64,000 bases of DNA from Pseudomonadota bacterium (GTDB taxonomy: Bacteria; Pseudomonadota; Alphaproteobacteria; Sphingomonadales; Sphingomonadaceae), in the NCBI GenBank assembly GCA_023417515.1, contig JAEZFL010000058.1:5187-69186 (forward strand), read 5' to 3'. The first letter of the stretch is position 1; each line of letters starts with the position of its first letter. Made by a program: the position numbers and the translations under genes. Below the pieces are notes generated by a model. The model saw nothing but the letters and a program-made list of their open reading frames with translations, did no database searches and was not told the origin of the DNA. Shown here in pieces: positions 41,157-50,505 of the stretch.

Positions 41157-41453
41157 TTACGACCGCAGCTTCGCGAACACGCCCTGCAGCTGCATGGCGT
41201 TGGACATGTCGCCCTCGACCTTCAATTTGCCCTGCATGAAGGCGGTCATGCCGTCGAGGCTGCCGTCGAACATCGCCTTCCAGTCGTCGTTCGACGCCTT
41301 CAGAGTGGTGTCGGCAGGGCCGTCCTCCTCCGTCGCCTGGCCCGCCTGGCCGTCGAGCATGATGGCACCGTCGTCGAAGGCGAGCTTGACGCGCTTGCCC
41401 GGAAGCCAGGCCTGCGCCTCGTTCATCTTCGCCACCGCTTCGCTCCGGGTCAT
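41157..41453 (-). CDS. SCP2 sterol-binding domain protein
   Basis: 98 residues, a lone SCP2-like domain. The core KRVKLAFDDGAIMLDG, then DDWKAMFDGSLDGMTAFMQGKLKVEGD, is the family pattern for a lipid-binding tunnel. Probably binds fatty acyl chains. The ATG at 41453 gives a normal start; the frame is open further up but with no homology. Confidence 0.82.
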   Translation of the reverse strand: MTRSEAVAKMNEAQAWLPGKRVKLAFDDGAIMLDGQAGQATEEDGPADTTLKASNDDWKAMFDGSLDGMTAFMQGKLKVEGDMSNAMQLQGVFAKLRS

Positions 41454-41605
41454 GTGTCCGCTCTCCTGTGATTGGTTTTGCCCCTCACCCCTAAACGGGC
41501 GCTCCGACCGGTCAAGGGCTGACACTCATGTCAGTATCGTTCAGCCCCGCGACAGACTGGCTCGGCGATCAGCTCGTCACGTTCGCGTAACGAGAGAGGG
41601 GGTCG

Positions 41606-42298
41606 ATGCGGGTGAAGCTGTTGATCATGGGGGCGCTGGCCGTGACGGCGCTGGCCGGCTGCGTGGGTGATTCGCGGATCGCGATGCCCGCCGACCTGCA
41701 GGCGCGCACCGAGCGGCTCGAGATCGCCGGCATGGGCTATGGCGAGCGCGGCGATTTCACCCTCGGTTCCTCGAACGGCCGATTCACCCGGCTATCTCTT
41801 CAGACCGGCGACGGCTTCGTCGTCGACAATGTCGGGCGCGGAAGCTTCGTCATCGCCGGCCCGGAGCTGGGCGGCCGGGTGAGTGCGACCTGCGGCTTCC
41901 ATGAGCGCGAGCTCGACCTGGGCGTCGTGGTCGCGACCCGGGACCGGCTCGCTTATGGCTGCGACTTCGAGCGCGACGGCCTGCCGCTATCCGGCGGCTT
42001 GCTCCTCGCGGAGGTGCCCACGTCCCGTGGCGTCCTGGCCGGCCGGACCCGCGCCGGTGAGCTGCGCATCGGCGACCTGCGCATCGGCATCCGGGCCATC
42101 CACGACATGGTCGGCACGCGGCTGCCGAGCGGGACTCCGCTGGGCTACGCGTTCGATATCGACGGCCGCCAGATCGGAGCGGTCGACCTCAACGGCGGCG
42201 ACAAGACGGTCTATGCGCCGCGCGCGCCCGGCGCGGAGCGCGAGGCGGTGCTGATGGCGAGCCTCGCGCTGTCGATCTTCTGGGATCCGGGCGCCTAG
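41606..42298 (+). CDS. Putative lipoprotein of unknown function
   Basis: 230 residues. Signal with lipobox LAGC (Cys19). The mature part is beta-rich and glycine-rich with repeated G(D/E)LRIGDLRIG strands and two or three cysteines (CGFHER, YGCDFER). No family recognised. A GAGAGAGGGGG ribosome binding site precedes the ATG. Followed after 37 nt by the ThDP enzyme gene. Confidence 0.7.
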   Translation: MRVKLLIMGALAVTALAGCVGDSRIAMPADLQARTERLEIAGMGYGERGDFTLGSSNGRFTRLSLQTGDGFVVDNVGRGSFVIAGPELGGRVSATCGFHERELDLGVVVATRDRLAYGCDFERDGLPLSGGLLLAEVPTSRGVLAGRTRAGELRIGDLRIGIRAIHDMVGTRLPSGTPLGYAFDIDGRQIGAVDLNGGDKTVYAPRAPGAEREAVLMASLALSIFWDPGA

Positions 42299-42335
42299 CT
42301 GGAATATCGCCGCGGGTGCCGCTAGGCGGTCGCCC

Positions 42336-43997
42336 ATGACCAGCAAGCGCACCGGCGGCCGAATCCTCGTCGACCAACTCCTCATCCAGGGCTGCGACCG
42401 CATCTTCACGGTGCCGGGCGAGAGCTTCCTCGCGGTGCTCGACGCGCTCCACGACACGCCCGAGATCGACCTCGTCGTGTGCCGCCAGGAAGGTGGCGTC
42501 GCCTATATGGCCGATGCCGACGCGCGCCTCACCGGCCGGCCGGGAATCGCCTTCGTCACGCGCGGGCCGGGCGCCACCAATGCCTGTGTCGGAGTCCATG
42601 TCGCGCGCCAGGATTCGACTCCGATGATCCTGTTCATCGGCGACGTCGCCCGCGGCGACCGCGACCGCGAAGGCTTCCAGGAGGTCGATTTCGGGATGAT
42701 GTTCGCGCCGCTCGCCAAATGGGTGGCGCGGATCGAGGACGCCGCGCGAATCCCCGAATATGTCGCGCGCGCCTGGAGCACCGCTCTGTCGGGCCGCCCC
42801 GGCCCAGTGGTGCTGGTGCTCCCCGAGGACATGCTGACCGACAGCGTCGAGGCGATCGATCGGCCGGCCGTGCCGCGTGCCGCCCAGGCTGCCGACCCGC
42901 TCGCCGTCGCCGCGATGATGGATCTGCTCAAGGACGCCGCGGCCCCGATTGCCATCGTCGGCGGCGCCGGCTGGTGCCGCGGCACGGCGGCGCCCTTCGC
43001 CGAATGGGCCGAGCGCATCGGCCTCCCGGTCGCCGGCGCCTTCCGCCGCCAGGATTCGATTCCCAACGACAGCCCGGTCTGGGCCGGCAATCTCGGCTAC
43101 GGTCCCAATCCCAAGCTGGTCCAGCGCGTGAAGGACGCCGACCTGGTCATCGCCGTAGGCGCCCGTCTCGGCGAGGCGACCACCGACGGCTACCAGCTGA
43201 TCACACCCGACCATCCCGAACAGAAGCTCGTCCATGTCCATCCCGACCCGGCGGAGCTCGGCCGGGTCTATCGCACCGACCTTCCGATCTGCGCCGACGT
43301 CAAGGAATTCGCCGAGCTGTGCGCCGCCTGGGACGACGACGTCATCCATTTCGATGCGGGCGCGCAGGCCCATGCCGAGTGGCTGGCCTGGTCGACGCCA
43401 AAGCCCAACGACACGCCGCTCGACATGGGCCAGGCCGTGCTCGCGCTGCGCGACGCGCTCCCGGCAGACACGATCGTGTGCAACGGAGCGGGCAATTTCT
43501 CCGCCTGGTTCCACCGCTTCTGGCATTATTCCGGCTGCCCGAGCCAGCTCGCTCCGACCAACGGCTCGATGGGCTACGGCCTGCCCGCCGCGGTCGCCGC
43601 AGCGATCCGGGCGCCCGACCGCCAGGTGCTGTGCGCGGCCGGGGACGGGGACTTCCTGATGAACGGCCAGGAGCTCGCGACCGCGGTGGCACAGGGCGTC
43701 GGCAACCTCCTGATCCTCGTTGTCGACAATGGCAGCTACGGCACCATCCGAATGCACCAGGAGCGCGAATATCCCGAGCGCCTGAGCGGAACGACCCTGG
43801 TCAATCCCGACTTCGCCGCCCTCGCCCGAGCCTATGGCGCCTGGGCAGCGACGGTCGAGCGCACCGAGGATTTCGCCGGCGTTCTGCAGGACGCGCTGGC
43901 GCAGAAAGGCGTCCGCCTCCTCCACCTCAAGACCGACTTGGAGCAGATCACCCCGGCCCTCACGGTCACCGACCTGAGGACGCGCGCGAAGGCCTAA
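42336..43997 (+). CDS. Thiamine diphosphate-dependent enzyme, acetolactate synthase-like
   Basis: 553 residues. N-terminal Pyr domain with the activating Glu52 in CRQEGG, central domain with IVGGAGWCRG, and C-terminal PP domain with the ThDP/Mg motif AAGDGDFLMNGQELA. The overall layout matches acetolactate synthase large subunit and the looser benzoylformate decarboxylase/TPP group. No regulatory small subunit is next to it, so a role in branched-chain synthesis is not certain. It ends convergently, overlapping the EAL gene by 4 nt. Confidence 0.86.
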   Translation: MTSKRTGGRILVDQLLIQGCDRIFTVPGESFLAVLDALHDTPEIDLVVCRQEGGVAYMADADARLTGRPGIAFVTRGPGATNACVGVHVARQDSTPMILFIGDVARGDRDREGFQEVDFGMMFAPLAKWVARIEDAARIPEYVARAWSTALSGRPGPVVLVLPEDMLTDSVEAIDRPAVPRAAQAADPLAVAAMMDLLKDAAAPIAIVGGAGWCRGTAAPFAEWAERIGLPVAGAFRRQDSIPNDSPVWAGNLGYGPNPKLVQRVKDADLVIAVGARLGEATTDGYQLITPDHPEQKLVHVHPDPAELGRVYRTDLPICADVKEFAELCAAWDDDVIHFDAGAQAHAEWLAWSTPKPNDTPLDMGQAVLALRDALPADTIVCNGAGNFSAWFHRFWHYSGCPSQLAPTNGSMGYGLPAAVAAAIRAPDRQVLCAAGDGDFLMNGQELATAVAQGVGNLLILVVDNGSYGTIRMHQEREYPERLSGTTLVNPDFAALARAYGAWAATVERTEDFAGVLQDALAQKGVRLLHLKTDLEQITPALTVTDLRTRAKA

Positions 43998-46054
43998 CGG
44001 CGCAGGATCGAGGGACGCTGGGGCCGCGGGTTGAGCGCCGCGAGGTTGAGCGGCTCGGCCAGGTCGATTCCGGCCTTGCCTTCACGGACCCAGCGTATGA
44101 TTCCACGCACGGTCGGCCCCTCCGCAATGTCCACCACGACCGCCTGGTCCGCCTCGATCAGCAGCTGGAATCCGTCGATCATCAAGCCACGCGCCGAGAT
44201 GTCGCGGATTCGCACCTGGTCGCTTGCTCCCCCGGCCCGAAGGGTCGCGGAACGAAGCAGCTTCTGGCGCGACGGCCGGCTCACCTTCAGGCCGACCGCC
44301 TTGGCCTCGCCCGACGCCGCGAGCTGCCCCGGCACCTCGGATGGCGGCACCGCCTTGCCATAGACGAAGCCCTGGATATGCGAGCAGCCGAGTTCGGTGA
44401 TCAGCGCGATCTCGTCCTGAGTCTCGACACCTTCCGCGGTCGTCTCCAGCTTCAGGGTCTCGGCGATCGCCACCACCGCCTTGATGATCGCGACGTTGCG
44501 CGGGTCGTGCCGCGCGCCCTTCACGAAGCCCTGGTCGATCTTGACCTTGTCGAACGGCGCCTTCTTCAAATAAGCGAGCGAGGAATAGCCGGTGCCGAAA
44601 TCGTCGAGCACCAGCCGCACGCCCGCGCGTTTCAAGGTCTGCAGCATGCTCGCCGTGGTCTCGTCACCGTTGAGGAACACGCCCTCGGTGATCTCCAGCT
44701 CGAGCCGGTCAGGATCGAGACCCGACTGAGCGAGCGCGTTGGTGACGATCGCGGGCAGGCTCGGCTTCAGGAACTGAACCGGCGATACGTTGACCGCGAT
44801 CCGGGCCGACGTCGGCCATGCAGCGGCCTCGGCGCAGGCGGTGCGCAGAACCCATTCGCCGATCGAGTTGATGAGGCCCGAATCCTCGGCGATCGGGATG
44901 AACTCCTCCGGCGAAATCGGCCCTTGCGTGGGGTGGTCCCAACGGATCAGCGCCTCATAGCCGACGACCTGCTTGGACGCGGTGCTGATCACCGGCTGAT
45001 AGACCAGCCGGAACTGGCCGCTGTCGCGGGCGATCCGGAGGTCGTCCTCCATCGTCTTGCGGGTCTGCGCCTCGGTCAGCAGCTCGGTCTGGAAGAAACA
45101 ATGGCTGCCCCGCCCGGCTGCCTTCGCGGCGTAGAGCGCGAGGTCGGCGTTGCGCACCAGGGTCTCCGGGTCGCCGGCATGGTCTGGCGCGATCGCAACT
45201 CCGATCGAGCAGCCGATCGACAGGTTGGCGCCGTTGATGAAATAGGGCTGCGATAGCGCCAGGATGATCGCGTCGGCGAGCCGCTGGAGCTGCTTTTCGT
45301 TGTTGAACTTGGACAGGATGACCTGGAACTCGTCGCCGCCGAGGCGGCCGACCAGGCCGATGTCGCCGACCGTGCGCTCCAGCCGCTGCGCGACGATCTT
45401 GAGCAGCTGGTCGCCGGTCTGGTGGCCGAGCGTGTCGTTGACCGCCTTGAACCGGTCGAGATCGAGCATGAACAGGGCGACCGGGCGGTTGGAGATCTCG
45501 AGCTGCGAGATCATCTGGTCGAGCTGGTTGCGCATCCGGGCCCGGTTGGCGAGCCCGGTCAGCGAATCGAACAAGGCGAGCCGTTTGATCTCCGCGTCGG
45601 AACGGCGCTCGGCCGTGAGGTCGGTGCCGTAGCCTGAAAAGCCCCGGAACTGGCCGAACTCGTCGACCAGCGGGCGGCCCCAGATGCACCAGATGCGGTC
45701 GGCCGGCCCGCCCGCGGCGCGGACCTCGAAATTGGTGAAGGACGTGCGCGCGTTGAGATGGAAGTTGAGGGTGCGCTCGGAGCCCGACACTTCGCCGCTC
45801 ATCTCGAGCAGTTCGGTGAGCGGTCGGCCGAGCGGCCCGTCCGCGCCCTCGCCGAGCAAGCGTGCGACCTTCTCGGAAATGTAGGTGAGCCGACCGGTCC
45901 GGTCGGTTCGCCAGAACCAGCCGCTGCCCTGAGCCTCGAAGCTGCGCACCAGCTGGACGGCGAGGTCGTCGCCCAGCTCGAAGCTCGGCTGATCGTTCGG
46001 CTCGCCCGCGCGGGCGTTCCGCAATCCGCTGACCAAACGCGACTTCAGGTTCAT
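43994..46054 (-). CDS. PAS-GGDEF-EAL-PilZ cyclic-di-GMP protein
   Basis: 686 residues, four domains in order: PAS/PAC (about 40-150), GGDEF (155-320; GGDEF at 239-243, intact A-site), EAL (335-575; E367-A-L, VNVSP, LEITE, DDFGTGYSS, K505, EGVET), and PilZ (about 590-675, with RQKLLRS and IRDISARG). Both cyclase and phosphodiesterase motifs look intact, and the PilZ end may sense c-di-GMP. It is likely cytoplasmic. Confidence 0.94.
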   Translation of the reverse strand: MNLKSRLVSGLRNARAGEPNDQPSFELGDDLAVQLVRSFEAQGSGWFWRTDRTGRLTYISEKVARLLGEGADGPLGRPLTELLEMSGEVSGSERTLNFHLNARTSFTNFEVRAAGGPADRIWCIWGRPLVDEFGQFRGFSGYGTDLTAERRSDAEIKRLALFDSLTGLANRARMRNQLDQMISQLEISNRPVALFMLDLDRFKAVNDTLGHQTGDQLLKIVAQRLERTVGDIGLVGRLGGDEFQVILSKFNNEKQLQRLADAIILALSQPYFINGANLSIGCSIGVAIAPDHAGDPETLVRNADLALYAAKAAGRGSHCFFQTELLTEAQTRKTMEDDLRIARDSGQFRLVYQPVISTASKQVVGYEALIRWDHPTQGPISPEEFIPIAEDSGLINSIGEWVLRTACAEAAAWPTSARIAVNVSPVQFLKPSLPAIVTNALAQSGLDPDRLELEITEGVFLNGDETTASMLQTLKRAGVRLVLDDFGTGYSSLAYLKKAPFDKVKIDQGFVKGARHDPRNVAIIKAVVAIAETLKLETTAEGVETQDEIALITELGCSHIQGFVYGKAVPPSEVPGQLAASGEAKAVGLKVSRPSRQKLLRSATLRAGGASDQVRIRDISARGLMIDGFQLLIEADQAVVVDIAEGPTVRGIIRWVREGKAGIDLAEPLNLAALNPRPQRPSILRR

Positions 46055-46288
46055 CCCGCGGTTCCCGGCAAGTCCCGCGGAGAGCGGCGACCATCCTGAC
46101 TAGCTTCCAGAGCCCGCACGAGGCCCATAGGCAAGGCTGCTAGCAGCCCGCTCCTTACGGTTCGTTAAATGGCCTCGGAGCGCGCCTGCAATGATCATCC
46201 CCGCGAGCAGACATCCAGCCGCCTTTCTCCTGTGAGTCAAAGCTGGATTTCCGCGTCGCGGGGACGGGGAGGACGATCGCGAGCGAGC

Positions 46289-46459
46289 CTAGATGTCGTC
46301 GCCGAGCATCCCTTTCACCTTGCCCTTGAACTGCTCGCCCTTGCCTTTCAGCTCCTGCGCCGCGCCCTCGTCGCGGGTCGCCGGATTGGCGCTCTGCTGC
46401 TTCAGCTTGCCCGCCGCCTCGTTGACATTGCCTTTGATCTTGTCGCCAAGCTCACCCAT
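46289..46459 (-). CDS. CsbD-family stress protein
   Basis: 56 residues, too short to be noticed by length-limited calls. MGELGDKIKGNVNEAAGKLK and a GEQFKGKVKGMLGDD end are the CsbD pattern of small, charged, disordered stress proteins with KGKxxEAxGK units. Expressed in stationary phase or stress in many bacteria. It lies in an otherwise empty gap between the c-di-GMP gene and the erythromycin-esterase-like gene. Confidence 0.85.
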   Translation of the reverse strand: MGELGDKIKGNVNEAAGKLKQQSANPATRDEGAAQELKGKGEQFKGKVKGMLGDDI

Positions 46460-46534
46460 CGTTCATCTCCATTTGTGCCGACCGTGCCGGCGTCTGCGAT
46501 GAGAACGAATCCGGGTTGGGGCCGTTCCGAGCCG

Positions 46535-47809
46535 TCACAGCCCGAACGGCCACATGTCATCCTCGCCAGTGCGCTCCGGACCGCCGAGCGGGGTGACCGC
46601 CCTGGTTTCCTCGAACCACACCCAGCCGTCGAACTGGTTGCCGAGCTCCGCCTCGGCATAATGGCTCCAGCGCTCGGTCTCCGGCCGGTAGATGACTCCG
46701 ATGAAGCGCTCGAGCCGCGACTCCAGCGTCGCCTCGGGCGGATCGCGCAGGTCGAGGAGAAAGCGCGGCTCGCCGGTCTCGAAGCTCAGTCGCTCCCAGC
46801 TGCCGGGCAGCGACGGACGCACCGTCTTCACCTGCATCGGCTCGTCCCAGTCGTCCGCTGCCGCGACCGTGCCGGTATGGGTGCCGAAGCCGATCAGCCG
46901 CGAGGCGTCGGCGAACCGCTCCTTCACGAGCTGGCCGATGTTCACCTCGCCCCGCACCTGGCCCATGTCGGTGTGCGCGGCATTGCCGATATGGCTGTTG
47001 TGCGCCCACACCACCGCCCTGGCGCCCTCCCCGCCGGCGTCGAGCAGCTGGCACAATGTCTCGAACATATGGGTGTCGCGCAGATTCCAGCTCTCCGCGG
47101 AGCCGTGATACATGGCGCGATAATAGGCCTCGGCATTGGCGACGAGCCGCGCATTGGCCGCGGCGTCGAGCCATTCCATGCCGTCCTTGTAGCTATACTC
47201 CATGCGATTGTTCTGGAGGTCGCGAAGCATCGCCAGGACCTGCTTCTCACAGCGCGCATAGCCCTCGCTCAAAGCGGTGGCACCATAGGCGGCCGGGTTG
47301 CGGCTGTAGGGCTGGAGGCAGGCATAGCGCGCCCGTGCGATCTCCGAAGCCTCGGGATCGACGTCCTTCAGATAGTCGATCACCGCCCGCATCGACCCGC
47401 TGAGATTGTAGAGGTCGAGGCCGTAAAAGCCCGCCTGCTCCTTCTCCGCGCGTCCCTCATTCCACTGGCGGAGCCAGCGCACGAAGCCGTCGACCTCCGC
47501 GTTGCGCCACATCCAGGTCGGGAAGCGCTGGAACGCCGCCTCCTCGCCGTCGCGGCGCGGACGGTGGCGGACCAAGCGATCGATGTTCGCAGCGTCCGGC
47601 CAGTCCGCCTCGACCGCGACGATATTGAAACCGTGCCGCTCGATCAGCCGCCGGGTGATCGAGGCGCGGGCGCGGTAGAACTCGCTGGTGCCGTGGCTGG
47701 CCTCGCCGAGCAGGATCGCTCGAGCGTCGCCATAGCGGTCGAACGCCTCGGCGAAGGCGGGGTCGCCGATTTCGGGAAGCGGCTCCACCAGGCTCGTGAA
47801 CGCATTCAT
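46535..47809 (-). CDS. Erythromycin esterase-like protein
   Basis: 424 residues. The signature HGTSEFYRARA (GEASHGTSEF), EADWPDAANIDR, and the later WAHNSHIGNAAHTDM carry the His/Glu residues of the EreA/EreB and succinoglycan-biosynthesis group. Most chromosomal members are not macrolide esterases. It overlaps pcm by 4 nt, so the pair is coupled, with pcm first. Confidence 0.87.
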   Translation of the reverse strand: MNAFTSLVEPLPEIGDPAFAEAFDRYGDARAILLGEASHGTSEFYRARASITRRLIERHGFNIVAVEADWPDAANIDRLVRHRPRRDGEEAAFQRFPTWMWRNAEVDGFVRWLRQWNEGRAEKEQAGFYGLDLYNLSGSMRAVIDYLKDVDPEASEIARARYACLQPYSRNPAAYGATALSEGYARCEKQVLAMLRDLQNNRMEYSYKDGMEWLDAAANARLVANAEAYYRAMYHGSAESWNLRDTHMFETLCQLLDAGGEGARAVVWAHNSHIGNAAHTDMGQVRGEVNIGQLVKERFADASRLIGFGTHTGTVAAADDWDEPMQVKTVRPSLPGSWERLSFETGEPRFLLDLRDPPEATLESRLERFIGVIYRPETERWSHYAEAELGNQFDGWVWFEETRAVTPLGGPERTGEDDMWPFGL

Positions 47810-48462
47810 GGCCGATCCTCCGGCCAGCCCTGCGCGCCGATCAGCGGCACGAAGCGCACTGCGTCCAACTCCTCGCGCTCGAAACGCTCGCCGCGGCGCC
47901 GTACCCGCACCAACCGCTGAGCGCCGCTGGGCGCCCCCACCGGCATGACCAGGATTCCGTCGTACGCGAGTTGGTCGAGCAGCGCCTCCGGCACCTCCCG
48001 CCCGGCCGCCGCCGCGAGGATCGCGTCGTAAGGCGCCTCCTCGGGGAAGCCGAGCGTCCCGTCCCCCTCGACGACCCGCACGTTTCGATAGCCCAGCCGC
48101 TCCATCCGCTCGCGCGCGATCCGCGCAAGCTCCGGATGCCGCTCGATCGCCACCACCGCATCGGCGATCCGCCCGAGGATCGCGGCGGCGTAGCCCGACC
48201 CCGCGCCCACCTCGAGAACGCGCTGCCCCGGCCGCACCCGGGCGGCGTCGATCATGAAGGCAACGATATAGGGTTGTGAGATGGTCTGCCCCGCCTCGAT
48301 CGGCAGCGGCCGGTCCTCATAGGCCTCGCCGGCGAGGTCCGGCGCGACGAACAGCTCGCGCGGCACCTCTCGGAAGGCGTCGAGCAGGGACTCGCCGACC
48401 AGACCCCGGCCGGCGATCTGCTGCGCCACCATCCGCTCGCGAAGGGCGCGGAAATCTGGCAT
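47806..48462 (-). CDS. pcm: Protein-L-isoaspartate O-methyltransferase
   Basis: 218 residues. It repairs damaged aspartyl residues with SAM. SAM motif VLEVGAGSGYAAAIL, motif II in AVVAIERHPEL, and the substrate-binding TISQPYIVAFM are all present. ATG 48462 has an excellent GGAGAAAGGA ribosome binding site and removes a long spurious upstream extension. Coupled to the esterase-like gene. Confidence 0.94.
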   Translation of the reverse strand: MPDFRALRERMVAQQIAGRGLVGESLLDAFREVPRELFVAPDLAGEAYEDRPLPIEAGQTISQPYIVAFMIDAARVRPGQRVLEVGAGSGYAAAILGRIADAVVAIERHPELARIARERMERLGYRNVRVVEGDGTLGFPEEAPYDAILAAAAGREVPEALLDQLAYDGILVMPVGAPSGAQRLVRVRRRGERFEREELDAVRFVPLIGAQGWPEDRP

Positions 48463-48524
48463 TCCTTTCTCCTGCCGCGGCTGTAACCGACACTCGCCGC
48501 CGCCGTTCCGAGAGGGAGGTGACC

Positions 48525-49340
48525 ATGGCATCCAGCGACAGCGCCTTTTCAGGCTCGATCCCAGCAATCTACGACCGCTGCCTCGGCCCGATGTTGTTCG
48601 AGCCCTATGCCCGCGATCTCGCCCGGCGCGCCGCCGCCATTCACCCCAGGAACCTGGTCGAAACGGCAGCGGGAACCGGAATCGTCACCGCCGCCCTCGC
48701 CCAGGCCCTTCCGGAGACCGACATCGTCGCCACCGACCTCAACCAGGCGATGCTCGACGTGGCGGCCTGGCGGATCTCGTCGCCGCGAGTCGCCTTCCGG
48801 GCCGCCGACGCGCAATCGCTTCCCTTCCCCGACGCAAGCTTCGATGCAGCGATATGCCAGTTCGGGGTGATGTTCTTCCCCGACCGGGTCGGGGCTTATC
48901 GCGAGGCGCGCCGGGTCATGAGCGCGGGCGGTACCTTCATCTTCAACGTGTGGGACAGCCTCGACCGCAACCCTGCGTCGAAGGCGATGGCGGAGGCGAT
49001 GCGAGAGGTCTTCCCCGACGATCCTCCCTCTTTCATCCAGCGCGTGCCGTTCGGATATCACGACACGGACCGAATCGGGGCCGACCTTCGTGCCGCCGGG
49101 TTCGACGACATCTCCTTCGAGACGGTCGTTCTGCCCAGCCGCGCTCCCTCTGCCCGCGAAGCCGCGATCGGGATGTGCCAGGGCAGCCCGTTGCGGGCCG
49201 AGATCGAGGCGCGTGACGCCGCTAGGCTCGACTCGGCAGTAGAAGCCGCCGCGAAGGCGCTCGAGCGCCTTTCAGGCCCCGCCCTAGACGTCGAAATGTC
49301 GGCTCACGTCGTCACGGCGAGAGCGCCAGCGCCGTCCTAG
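48525..49340 (+). CDS. Class I SAM-dependent methyltransferase
   Basis: 271 residues. Motif I is LVETAAGTGIVTAAL and the acidic loop is IVATDLNQAMLDVA; PDASFDAAICQFGVMFFPD is the usual post-I region. It is of the UbiE/Methyltransf_11 type with unknown substrate. ATG 48525 follows a strong AGGGAGGTGACC ribosome binding site. It converges on thiG with a 4-nt overlap. Confidence 0.88.
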   Translation: MASSDSAFSGSIPAIYDRCLGPMLFEPYARDLARRAAAIHPRNLVETAAGTGIVTAALAQALPETDIVATDLNQAMLDVAAWRISSPRVAFRAADAQSLPFPDASFDAAICQFGVMFFPDRVGAYREARRVMSAGGTFIFNVWDSLDRNPASKAMAEAMREVFPDDPPSFIQRVPFGYHDTDRIGADLRAAGFDDISFETVVLPSRAPSAREAAIGMCQGSPLRAEIEARDAARLDSAVEAAAKALERLSGPALDVEMSAHVVTARAPAPS

Positions 49341-50131
49341 ATCAATCCGGCCAGCGGGCTCGACGGGTCGGCGTAGCGGCGCTGGCCCATGCGCCCGGCG
49401 CGGTAGGCCAGACGGCCGCTTTCGACCGCGGCCTTCATCGCCCGCGCCATCATCACCGGGTCCTTGGCCTCGGCAATCGCGGTGTTCATGAGCACGCCGT
49501 CGCAGCCCAGCTCCATCGCCACCGCCGCGTCGGACGCCGTGCCGACGCCGGCATCGACCAGCACCGGCACCTTCGCGCCCTCGACGATCAGCCGGATCGT
49601 CACCCTGTTCTGGATTCCGAGGCCTGAGCCGATCGGCGCGCCGAGCGGCATGATCGCGACCGCGCCGGCTTCCTCGAGCTGCTTCGCGGCGATGGGATCG
49701 TCGACGCAATAGACCATCGGCTTGAAGCCCTCGGCGACAAGCACCTCGGTCGCCTTCAGGGTCTCGCGCATGTCGGGATAGAGCGTCTTCGCCTCGCCGA
49801 GCACTTCGAGCTTCACCAGCTCCCAGCCGCCCGCCTCCCGCGCCAGCCGAAGCGTGCGCACGGCGTCGTCGGCCGTGAAGCAGCCGGCCGTGTTGGGCAG
49901 ATAGGTGAAGCGCTTGGGATTGATATAATCGGTCAGCAAAGGCTGGTTCGGATCCGAGACATTCACCCGCCGCACCGCGACGGTGACGATCTCGGCCCCC
50001 GACGCCTCGAGCGCCGCGGCATTCTGTTCGAACGACTTGTACTTGCCGGTGCCGACGATGAGCCGGGAGGTGAAGGTGCGCCCCGCGACCGTCCAGGTGT
50101 CGGGCGCTTCGATATTGCTCAATTCGTTCAT
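49337..50131 (-). CDS. thiG: Thiazole synthase
   Basis: 264 residues. ThiG makes the thiazole ring of thiamine from deoxyxylulose phosphate, ThiS-thiocarboxylate and dehydroglycine. RLIVGTGKY, the Lys in KLEVLG and the phosphate site PVLVDAGVGTASDAA are the family marks. Follows thiS on the minus strand with a repeat in between. Confidence 0.95.
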   Translation of the reverse strand: MNELSNIEAPDTWTVAGRTFTSRLIVGTGKYKSFEQNAAALEASGAEIVTVAVRRVNVSDPNQPLLTDYINPKRFTYLPNTAGCFTADDAVRTLRLAREAGGWELVKLEVLGEAKTLYPDMRETLKATEVLVAEGFKPMVYCVDDPIAAKQLEEAGAVAIMPLGAPIGSGLGIQNRVTIRLIVEGAKVPVLVDAGVGTASDAAVAMELGCDGVLMNTAIAEAKDPVMMARAMKAAVESGRLAYRAGRMGQRRYADPSSPLAGLI

Positions 50132-50140
50132 GGAAAACTC

Positions 50141-50222
50141 GTCATGCCGGGCTTGATCCGGCATCCACCTGCCTTTCGGCGACCGGTCAAGGAAAAGGTG
50201 AATCCCGGATCGAGTCCGGGAC
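50141..50222. repeat. Family 3-like palindromic repeat between thiS and thiG
   Basis: Hairpins ATGCCGG-GCTTGAT-CCGGCAT and TCCCGGA-TCGAG-TCCGGGA with about 35 nt between. The plan (two stems with GTCAT... and ...GACG ends) equals the family 3 copies at 17845 and 53168, with changed stem bases. Confidence 0.6.
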
Positions 50223-50239
50223 GGCGAAGGAGCGGTGCT

Positions 50240-50458
50240 TCAGCCGCCCCCCACGAAAGTGACGATCTCGAAATCGTCGCCGTCCGCGACCCTCACCTCG
50301 GCGAGCGTCGAGCGCGGCACGATCTCCAAATTGCGCTCGACCGCGACTTTCTCCGGGACAAGCCCCAGCTCCGCCGCCAGCTGGGCGATGGTGATCCCCT
50401 CCGCCACGCGCCGGTGCTGGCCGTTGACCGTTATCGAAAGGGTACCGTCCGTCGTCAT
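50240..50458 (-). CDS. thiS: Sulfur carrier protein ThiS
   Basis: 72 residues, ubiquitin-like fold. LSITVNGQHRRV, then TIAQLAAELGL and the C-terminal Gly-Gly (VTFVGGG), which carries the thiocarboxylate for ThiG. The start at ATG 50458 is the natural one. thiS leads the thiSG pair and diverges from aroQ by 47 nt. No TPP riboswitch is evident in the short gap. Confidence 0.93.
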   Translation of the reverse strand: MTTDGTLSITVNGQHRRVAEGITIAQLAAELGLVPEKVAVERNLEIVPRSTLAEVRVADGDDFEIVTFVGGG

Positions 50459-50505
50459 GTCCAAGGCTTTCCACTGCAACAAGTTGGTCATATAGGGCCG
50501 CGCCA

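Noticed and set aside
42479..45256. A 925-codon open frame on the plus strand
   Set aside because: It is the shifted shadow of the ThDP enzyme and the c-di-GMP gene in a GC-rich genome; the text is Arg/Pro/Gly-rich with no domain.
50459..50505. TPP riboswitch upstream of thiS
   Set aside because: The gap to aroQ is only 47 nt and shows no THI-box (CTGAGA) sequence.
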